A stretch of 64,000 nt of DNA. It comes from Caenorhabditis remanei (lineage: Eukaryota > Nematoda > Chromadorea > Rhabditida > Rhabditidae). A program made the translations under genes and the position numbers. The DNA is taken from contig NC_071328.1 of NCBI RefSeq assembly GCF_010183535.1, positions 16,306,001 to 16,370,000 on the forward strand, given 5' to 3'. Shown here piece by piece: positions 56,801 through 64,000 of this stretch. Every line of letters starts with the position of its first letter. Position 1 is the first letter of the stretch. Below the pieces are notes generated by a model. That model had not been told where the DNA came from. It saw nothing but the letters and a program-made list of their open reading frames with translations, and made no database searches.

Positions 56801-59800
56801 GAAAAACAACTTAGGCTCCGCCCACTTGCAGGCCACGCCCATTAGAAAAATAATTATTTTACCATTTTTACGGCTTAAAACGGAGCCCATTTCTGGAAGA
56901 AACTGAAAACCCCTGGTGTAAACTCCGCCCATTTTCTGAGGCTAACTCAATGTTTGTAGTTTGTAGTCTGTAAGAAACGTAAAACCGAACCATGCTCGAT
57001 AGCGGTGACTTCCTGGCTCAGCGACAACGAGTCCTCGGCGATTTCGTCTACTAAAAGAATAAGAAGGGTTAGGAGAAACCAAAAAATATTGGTGAGGGTA
57101 AAAAAGTGTGTAGTCTGTAGTCTGTCGCATACCTTCAATCGGCGACTGTGGATGAGCGGTGCTGATTTCGAGAAGTTTCTGGCATACGGTATACAATTGG
57201 AGGAGATCATTCTGATCACACGACGAGAGAAGTGTCTTATTCGACAATCCATTGAGTACTGTCTCCAGAAGACGTGGCAAATGTTGCGTACGGATGGCTG
57301 AGTCACTGTCCACATTCGATATTTCCAGACAAATCGAGACGACCTGAAAATGAGGAATGTGAGAAAAAGTTGTAGTTTGTAATCCACTAGATAGGTTTTC
57401 AACTGAAAATAATCGAAAAATATTCTGAATTTTCGTCAAATTTAGCTTAAAATTGCTTATTTTATTCAAATTGGCTCTTCTTGCCGAGGCTAACTGACTA
57501 CAAACTACAAAGAGAGCTTAGTCTCAGTAAAAACTCAAAATTGCCGTATTTATGATTTTTTTTTAATGATTCTCGTGATTTTTTCTATTTTCGTGATTAT
57601 GTCATTAAAAATTCACTATTTTAGCCCAAAAACTCCTCAAAAACTGGCAAAATTACAGCAATTTTAAGTTTTGCTGAGGCTAACAGACTACAAACTACAA
57701 AAACAGCTTAGCCTCAGTAAAATATGCGTATTTCGTTAATTTTTGTTGAGGCTAAGCGATTTTTGTAGTTTGTAGTCAGTTAGCCTCAGTAAAAACTGAA
57801 AATCGTCGTATTTATGATACCAGTCGGTTCACGTCGCCTCACGGCGACTAAACCTCCTTCTCAACACCACCCTTCTAGGTTTTTACAGTGGATCGTAATT
57901 AATCCGGAAACGGACGACACGTTTCAAATCCTCTTTTTTCTATATCTGAATATAAGAAAAAATATTGTCCCAACAACGTCCCAACATTTGTTTGATCCAT
58001 ATGACTACAGTCAACGTTGCCTAACTTGACAGATCGGGCTCTTGAACGCACCGACCTTCGCCATTTGAAATTCGAACTTAGCTTTGAAGTATAGCCCCTC
58101 TCAATATGAGCAAATTTGATCCATCCTTCTGTTAAAGTGAGAGCTCCTTTCTTCTCTCCGTTACATCATCGGGCTTTTCTGATCGTATGGCAGCCTGGGA
58201 AGAGATCGTCGGACTGCTATATCAGTTGCCATGATTTTCAACCCCAATTTTTTGTCATCCTGACTCTCAGCTTTTCGTTTGACTACCATGCGATTTGAAT
58301 CAGCAGCTTTATTTTTCTGAAGCCAGTAAAAATTGATCTCTCTCTTTCTCTCTAAAGCGAGGTTATGCGTTTTTATTATCTCGTTTCCACACTGACTCCT
58401 GTGTCATCATCTCTTCCTCAATCCCCGTCCATTTCGCTTCTTCAGGCGGCCTTGTAGCGGACCAAAAGATTAGTCGATATGCAAAAATTCAGCCCGACGC
58501 CTTCTTTTTGTCGTTTTTTTTCACCCACTCCTGTGTCATGAGTTGAATGTCCTGTATCCCATCAACTCCTTCGAGCTTCAATCTCCCTTCTGATTATGAG
58601 CGATGGAGCACGCCTTCACCGGAAACAGGAGAAACAGCACCATAATCATCCACTAAATTGTCAGCAGGAACAGTATTAGTTGTTGGGGATAGTGACGCCA
58701 TGAAGGGAATAGGAAAATGATAGTTATCAGCAGTTCAGAAGAATGGGATTTACATGGCCCCATGTCTGGACTTCACGCAACTTCCGCTTTTCACTGTATT
58801 CTTACACGGTAAAGTAGGCGGAGCTAAAACCGTGGTATGAAGAAGAAGGTAAATGCTAGCCAGATTGGCTATTAATACTTTTAAACATGTGGACTCATAT
58901 CCACAATCCCCTTTTAGCTGTCTCCAGAAAACTACCCGTATTTGTATGATTCACGTCGCTTAATGGCGACTAAACCTCCTTCTCAACACCACCCTACTGG
59001 GTGTTACAGTGAATTACCCGGAAACGGACGACACGTTTGGATTCCTCTAGTTTTTCTGAATCCGATGATAACAAAAAACCCTTCACGTTGTCATTTTTTA
59101 GAAAACGGTCCATAACTTTTTATGACGTGAATCAATCCGAAAACGGACGGCACTGGCCACAAAGAGAAAATGTTAAAGTTACATTTAACCGCTTTTCTTT
59201 GGAGTCTGGAGTCGAACCAACTAACTGTAGTCAACGTCGCTTAATTTGCCAGATCGGACGGTCGGCGCGTTCGCTTTTATCCATGCGCAACTGAAGAGGC
59301 GCCGCTCTGTGAAGAGGAAAGCGAGCAGCCGACGTTTCACGGCAGAGCTGTGCGGAATTCCTTCCTTCGACTTCCTTCTTCCTTCTTCCGGGCTTTTTTC
59401 ACTTTTTTCTTCCTTCTTCCTTCTTCCCTTTTGGAAAAGTTATTTCCTTCTTCCTTTTTCCTTCTTCCTTTTTGAAAATTTCACTTCCTTCTTCCTTCTT
59501 CCTTCTTCCTTTTCAAAAAATTTTACTTCCGCACAGCTCTGTTTCACGGGTTTTGCCGACCGCCTCCCCCTTCTCTCTCTTCAAATATGGCTTGAAATTC
59601 AGTTTTTTTGATCCAGAAGACGTGATTTTGAGAATTAAAAAAAAAGAAAAAGACGGGCATCATTAAGAGAAAATTTCTGATCTTTTGGTCTAAATTCGAA
59701 GAAAATCGGTCCAGTAGGAAAGGCGGTAGGATCGGCGACAGACAAACATACAGCCGTTTGCTTTTGTTAATAGTAAAGATCTCGACTATAACAAAGTTAT

Positions 59801-62800
59801 TTACAACCTCCGTATACTGGCTGTCTATGTTCTTATAAAAACAAAAAACAAAAAAACTTTTCCAACCTGACGGGAACGAACTCACTACCCCATGGGTGAG
59901 TGTCATCTGCGTAGACCGCTACACCAAATACGCGCGACCTGGGCGCTCTCGAGAACGCAGTCAAGAAACACCGAGTCAGTAGTTTTGAGTTTCTACCACC
60001 CTGTCGGGACACACCTTCTCTACACGCTTTCTACTGTTAAAATCGGCATCGTCTCCAGAAGACGTCAAATTTGATATTTTTGAAAAAAGAAAAGTTCGGG
60101 CATCATTAAGAGAAAATTTCTGATCTTTTGGTCTAAATTCGAAGAAAATCGGTCCAGTAGGAAAGGCGGTAGGATCGGCGACAGACAAACAAACATACAG
60201 CCGTTTGCGTTTGTTAATAGTAAAGATTTTTGGGTTATTTTCGACGATTTTCAACTCAAATTGCTCGTAAAATCGTGTTTTTCATAGATTTTACATGATT
60301 TTTGACAGAAAATCCCTAATTTTCCCTACCTGCGAAAAATCATGAATCTGTCTTCCGAACTCTTTATTCTCCACAATCTTCTGATACCATTCCCCTAGAA
60401 AAGTCCATAAGAAACCGGGTTCCAATGAGTTGAGAAGCATATTGAACGTCTTCGATAACTCATCGACACGTCTCGTCTGAATCACGTCTTCCTCATCTGG
60501 AATCACGACGGCTCCAGAATTCGAATTCGTGGAATTCTGAATTCCAGAAGACGTCGTGGAAGTGACGTCATCCTCTCGATTCGATGTGGAGCACACCGAG
60601 TTCAGATCCAGATACAGACCTTCTCGATCGCCGGGTTTTCTCAAATTCTTCACTTTTTCCTTTGATTTTCGTCGATTTTTCAACTTTTCAGCAGAATTTT
60701 GATGAAATTCAGCGGATTTTTTCAAAAAATCCGAGAAAACTGTCTCGAGAATCGTCCGACCAATGTCTGCCCGATCCTGTAGATATAGGAGAAGCCGACA
60801 GACTCGAACCTCGGCGAATTGTACTTGCTCCGCCTCTTTCCGATCTCCCCAAATCGATTGTTGATGATTTGCGAATGGAGTTTCAATCATATCCAATGAG
60901 AGATATTGTTCGAGTGCTCCATGGACGAGACCAAGTACTCGTTCCTTGAAAAATGATAACTCGATTCCGTCGTCTGGACCGCCAAGGGATAATCCTGGAA
61001 TTTTTGAAATTTTTGGATGGAACTTTTCACACATTTTCGACTGAAAAATTAATTATTTCAGGTTAAAACTTTATTTTAATTTATTTACATAAAACTGCTA
61101 CCTGGAAAAATTGCTCAAAAGTTGGAATTTTCAACAAAAATTTTGAAAAAACTGCAAAAATCGACTTCTGGAGTTTGCTGAGGCTAACTGAGTCAGTGAC
61201 TACAAACTACAGAAGTCAGTTAGCCTCAGCAAAACTTGAAAAATGCTCGCATTTGGTCAGTTTTTGAAGGATTTTTAGAGATTTTTCACTTATTCAGCAT
61301 GAAAAATGCTGAAAAATTCAAACATACCCGAAACGCCTCTCGTCTCTCCACTTCGATTAATAAGCCACGTGTATAATCGTCGATTCAGTGACATATCTCT
61401 TCTAAGAACGACAAAAAGGCATCGTCTGAGTAGTTGTACAAAGTCTTCGTCTGTTAGATTAGTACTGTCCAATGGGAATGCGGAAACCAAGAAATCGAGA
61501 AGATATCTCTGAACCAGTGGAGATCCCGTGTCATCGGCGACTGCACACAGAGCTGCCACCTGGAAAGAAATGGCTCAAAAATTGGTTAATTTTTAACAAA
61601 AATCTTGAGAAAAAACCGATTTTTTAATGATAAACTGCAAAAATCGACTTTTAGAGTTTGCTGAGGCTTACTGAGTCAGTGACTACAAACTACAGAAAAA
61701 CTTGAAAATGCTCTAATTTTGTAGTTTTTTGACTGTTTAAGCGGGTTTCTTGTGGAAAATGATTAGAAAAACAAATTTTAACTGACGCTAACTCATTTTT
61801 GTAGTTTGTAGTCAGTTAGCCTCAGCAAAACTTGAAAATGCTCGAATTTGGTCAGTTTTTGACGAATTTTCGAGGAAAAACTCACCATATGATTAACATG
61901 ATCTCCAACAAGATGTATCTGATCGTCAAAACTCTTCAATTTATCAAATTTCGCATTCACATAAATCATTGCGGGTAGTCGAACTGGCGGCGATCCGAGA
62001 ATGGCTTGCCATAGACATGCGTAGAATGCTCTGGGACCAACTTTCTCACAGACTCGATCCAGGAGAATGACCGATCTGAAAATGGAGAAGAGATGATGTG
62101 GTTGGCGCGAATTTGGCGCGTTTGTGAACCTTTTTATTTGAAAAACGCGCCTGTTATCTAGGCGGATTTTCAGCGATTTTCAGCAATTTCAAGCTAAAAA
62201 CGCGTCAACGGCACCCCGCCATCCTTTACAAACCTCTCATGAAACTCGGTTCCCTCCTCCAACGCCAACAATACACCGCCGAGGAAACCGGGAAGAGCGG
62301 GACGTAAATTGGCTCCGAGTGGTACCAAATAGTTTTCAAATATGGCGAATAACTCGGATTTCACTTTGATTCCGCAGTGATCCATTAGTGGAAATAGGCC
62401 GACGGCGAAGAGATAAAGACATTCGGGAAGTTTCGATGGACCCAGAATCTCGAAGATTATTCGATACGTTTCGAGAGCTTTCAGGTGGACACCTGGAATG
62501 AGGAAACGGGCGGTTTATTGAGGCTAACTGGGATTTGTAGTTTGTAGTTTTATCGCTATTTTCTATGGAAAATATATAAAAATTGGTTTGAAAACGGCAA
62601 AAATGACTGTGAAATCTACAAAAAACGCGATTTTCCGAACATTTTAAGATAAAAATCATCAAAAACGACCCAAAAACATCATAAATACAATGAATTTGAG
62701 TTCTTACTGAGGCTAAGCTGTTTTTGTAGTTCGTAGTCAGTTAGCCTCAGCAAAACTTAAAATTGCTGCAATTTTGTCCGTTTTTGACGTTTTTAAGCAT

Positions 62801-64000
62801 TTTTTGGCTAAAATATTGCATTTTTAAAGACATAGTCACTAATAATAGAAAAATCACGAGAATCATTTCAGAAATATCATAAATACGACGATTTTGAGTT
62901 TTTACTGAGGCTAACTCATTCTTGTAGTTTGTAGTCGGTTATCCTCAGCAAACTGAGTTTCGAAAACGTTTTAAAACTGATTTTTGGGTATTTCATACCG
63001 AAAAAGACGGATTTTTGACAATTTCACAGCAAAACAACCATTATTCACCAGTTTTTTAAACGTTTTTTTCCTATTTCAGCCAGAAATTCGGATCCGGAAC
63101 TCGAAAAATTCGGTTTATCATGATTTTCTGGCTTAAAACCCAATTTTTGAGAGATTTTGAGACAAAAAATGGAGCAAACCCTCAAAAATTCACACAAAAT
63201 AACAAAATCGGTTGATTTTGAGTTTTTACTGAGGCTAACTCATTCTTGTAGTTTGTAGTCGCTTAGCCTCAGCACAATGCTCAGGCAACTCGATATTAAT
63301 CTAATTCAAGTAAATTTAGAGACTAACGCGACCCAGTTAGATTGACCCACAGTCTAATTAGACTAGCATTTTGTCTAATCCAACTAACATACAATCTAAA
63401 TAGACTTCCCAGTCTAATTAGACTTTCAAACTGTCTATTTAGACTTTAAAACTGTCTAATTAGACTTTAAAAACGAGCTAATCTAACTAGATTGTATTTA
63501 GATTGCTATTCTGTCTAATTAGACTTCGGTTGTCTAATTAGACTAACATCGAGTTGCCTGAGTGAGCAAAATGAGATTTTTGGGTATTTCACATCGAAAA
63601 ATACGGATTTTTGATGATTTTACAGCCAAAAACACAATTTTCACCAATTTTTTGAGTTAAAAGTCACGATTTACCCGCTGGAAGTGCTGGATGAAGACAT
63701 TGTGACAATCGTTTGGCGACAGTGACCCGATTTGGAATTGCGCCGAATTTTGCATTTGATTGAAAGACCTGGAAAATGGGATTTCGGTATTTCAAAGGAA
63801 AGACCGCCCATGTCGGAGGCCACGCCCCTTTTTGAGCGATTTTAGGCATTTTTGAGGTGAAATTTCTAGAAAATCTCAAACCTTGGCCAACTTCCCGAGT
63901 GCTGAAATTAAATCAGCCCACTCGTTCGGCGTCTCGAATGTTTTTAACGCTTGATCGATGGCTTTCGCGTATGCTCGATATTTACTATCCTTCTCCCGAC
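44828..64000 (-). CDS. pad-1: PAD-1, DOP1/DOPEY family protein (5' end outside window)
   Basis: Seventeen exons were traced with consistent phases: 63882-64000 (enters from outside), 63675-63768, 62234-62492, 61886-62075, 61328-61559, 60330-60994, 57133-57343, 56979-57050, 55345-56325, 54210-54660, 52401-53019, 50801-51450, 49145-49955, 47084-48076, 46784-46946, 45610-46136 and 44828-44938. About 2,380 residues are visible, close to the full length I recall for C. elegans PAD-1, so only a few dozen N-terminal residues are missing. The Dopey N-terminal part is clear (KYRAYAKAIDQALKTFETPN, HPALPAGVHLKALETY). The conserved C-terminal part has LLRLRPHSLIGVWPIMVTEL. DOP1 proteins work with the MON2 scaffold in endosome-to-Golgi traffic; in C. 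elegans pad-1 loss disturbs embryonic patterning. The weakest junction is the GTTTCT donor at 56978. Introns are packed with hairpin repeats. Confidence 0.93.
44939..45609. repeat. pad-1 intron with four GAGGCTAAC hairpins
   Basis: Copies at about 45078-45130, 45283-45335, 45356-45402 and 45473-45530. Each has arms of GAGGCTAACT and its complement around a CTACAAACTACA or TGTAGTTTGTAG core. Confidence 0.75.
46137..46783. repeat. pad-1 intron with GAGGCTAAC hairpins
   Basis: Copies at about 46186-46275 (two adjoining, one degraded), 46378-46431 and 46685-46738. Confidence 0.75.
46975..47083 (-). repeat. GC-rich minisatellite in a pad-1 intron
   Basis: Read in sense, about five imperfect units of GGGCGGGGCTTGGAGGG plus a short A-containing spacer fill the intron between exons 47084-48076 and 46784-46946. 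The frame happens to stay open through the repeat on the minus strand. Confidence 0.7.
48077..49144. repeat. pad-1 intron with GAGGCTAAC hairpins
   Basis: Copies at about 48186-48285 (two back to back), 48372-48412 (degraded), 48536-48592 and 48744-48848 (two back to back). Text between them is shared with the intron 51451-52400. Confidence 0.75.
49956..50800. repeat. pad-1 intron with three GAGGCTAAC hairpins
   Basis: Copies at about 50101-50153, 50416-50468 and 50629-50680. The first two are separated by a block (AATCAGATGCTCCGCCCACT, TTTTTGAGCGATTTGACTAA) also present near 46530 in another intron. Confidence 0.75.
51451..52400. repeat. pad-1 intron with five GAGGCTAAC hairpins
   Basis: Copies at about 51650-51752 (two back to back), 51983-52087 (two back to back) and 52248-52300. 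Confidence 0.75.
53020..54209. repeat. pad-1 intron with four hairpins in tandem blocks
   Basis: Hairpins at about 53190-53242, 53407-53461, 53684-53736 and 53990-54043. The block before the first and third copies (AACACCAGAATCCGATCAAA followed by ATAGACCT) is nearly identical, indicating tandem duplication of a unit of about 490 bp. Confidence 0.75.
54661..55344. repeat. pad-1 intron with four GAGGCTAAC hairpins
   Basis: Copies at about 54850-54900, 54915-55018 (two back to back) and 55186-55235. A free TGTAGTTTGTAGTCTG core lies near 54722. Confidence 0.7.
56326..56978. repeat. pad-1 intron, half hairpin and GCTCCGCCCAC repeats
   Basis: A half copy (GAGGCTAACTCAATGTTTGT) lies at about 56937-56970. 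Three direct repeats with AGGCTCCGCCCACTT occur near 56523, 56672 and 56812. Confidence 0.6.
57344..57794. repeat. pad-1 intron (5' two thirds of gene), three hairpins
   Basis: Copies at about 57480-57530, 57670-57722 and 57740-57794. The last lies directly against the large composite insertion. Confidence 0.7.
59343..59541. mobile_element. hAT-like MITE with 8-bp target duplication
   Basis: It starts CAGAGCTGTGCGGAA and ends TTCCGCACAGCTCTG (15-bp perfect terminal inverted repeats). It has a TTCCTTC-rich centre and is flanked by the identical 8-mers TTTCACGG (59335-59342 and 59542-59549). CAG ends and 8-bp duplications are typical of hAT elements. Confidence 0.8.
59640..59960 (-). mobile_element. 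candidate tRNA-derived SINE
   Basis: In sense (minus) it has a match to a pol III A box (TGGTGTAGCGG). About 34 nt later comes a near match to a B box (GTTCGTTCC). The A-box part can form a tRNA-like D stem (GTGT with ACGC). A body containing CCGATTTTCTTCGAATTTAG follows. The body is present a second time, without the promoter part, at about 60090-60240. The anticodon and T arms do not fold well, so it is not an intact tRNA. Confidence 0.45.
60995..61327. repeat. pad-1 intron with one GAGGCTAAC hairpin
   Basis: Copy at about 61176-61232 with arms TGAGGCTAACTGA and CAGTTAGCCTCA around GACTACAAACTACAG. Confidence 0.7.
61560..61885. repeat. pad-1 intron with two hairpins
   Basis: Half copy at about 61656-61695 and full copy at about 61783-61826. 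Confidence 0.65.
62493..63674. repeat. pad-1 intron with four hairpins and a MITE
   Basis: Copies at about 62517-62545 (half), 62704-62755, 62904-62953 and 63228-63278. The last is directly abutted by the element at 63280. Confidence 0.7.
63280..63562. mobile_element. MITE filled with GTCTAATTAGAC palindromes
   Basis: Terminal inverted repeats CTCAGGCAACTCGAT and ATCGAGTTGCCTGAG enclose many copies and variants of the 12-bp palindrome GTCTAATTAGAC. It lies in a pad-1 intron. The target duplication is uncertain. Confidence 0.7.

Larger units (their letters stand above)
57810..60290. repeat. 2.5-kb composite insertion in a pad-1 intron
   Basis: It is free of the hairpins that fill neighbouring introns. 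A block starting TTCACGTCGCC and containing CGACTAAACCTCCTTCTCAA and CCGGAAACGGACGACACGTT occurs at about 57828-57930 and again at about 58950-59045. A second block containing AAAATTTCTGATCTTTTGGT and GAAGAAAATCGGTCCAGTAG occurs at about 59655-59780 and 60095-60230. No long coding frame. It appears to be nested repeats of at least three kinds. Confidence 0.6.

Noticed and set aside
59880..59960. Intact tRNA gene on the minus strand
   Set aside because: The A box and D stem fit, but the anticodon and T stems do not pair; kept only as a SINE candidate.
44939..63674. CRISPR-like array in the pad-1 introns
   Set aside because: Repeats are palindromic, spaced irregularly by hundreds of bases and occur in both orientations in a eukaryotic gene.

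Overview
The window is AT-rich nematode DNA, almost certainly from the genus Caenorhabditis. Introns are mostly short with GTRAG donors and TTTCAG acceptors. There are CW (PAN_3)/C-type-lectin genes, a tandem array of F-box genes with the nematode-specific FBA_2/Sdz-33-like tail, and clear orthologues of C. elegans car-1 and pad-1. The species cannot be named from sequence alone.

Layout. 0-5.2 kb: CW/C-type lectin genes; a 5' fragment on the minus strand (1-355) is an inverted near-copy of part of the complete plus-strand gene at 2705-5141, and a 3' lectin fragment lies between them (902-1723). 5.7-13.4 kb: a patched-related (PTR, sterol-sensing-domain) gene on the minus strand; 17 exons were traced, and one short segment between exons 1 and 2 is unresolved. 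14.4-18.2 kb: three related 7-TM receptor-like genes on the minus strand, all damaged or truncated. 18.4-34.2 kb: seven tandem three-exon F-box/FBA_2-like genes on the minus strand, one with an in-frame stop, followed by a divergent eighth (34.5-35.9 kb). 36.8-38.1 kb: a head-to-head pair of small membrane-protein genes of unknown family. 38.5-39.6 kb: an inverted-repeat mobile element. 40.3-41.4 kb: car-1 (minus). 43.8-44.1 kb: a COA5/PET191 gene (plus). 44.8-64.0 kb: pad-1, a DOP1/DOPEY protein (minus); 17 exons are visible and the 5' end lies beyond the window.

The left half is rapidly evolving, lineage-specific receptor, lectin and F-box sequence. The right half is conserved housekeeping: P-body/translation control, cytochrome oxidase assembly and endosome-Golgi traffic. 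The repeat content is the most unusual part. Several minimal introns (45-51 nt) of the PTR gene are built largely from a CTACAAA heptamer. The pad-1 introns hold about 40 copies of a roughly 50-nt hairpin that carries the same CTACAAA core between GAGGCTAAC/GTTAGCCTC arms. Several foldback/MITE-like elements are also present, some with clear target-site duplications or a paralogous empty site.

Exon coordinates were derived by hand from splice signals, reading-frame phase and comparison among paralogues. No transcript or database evidence was available.
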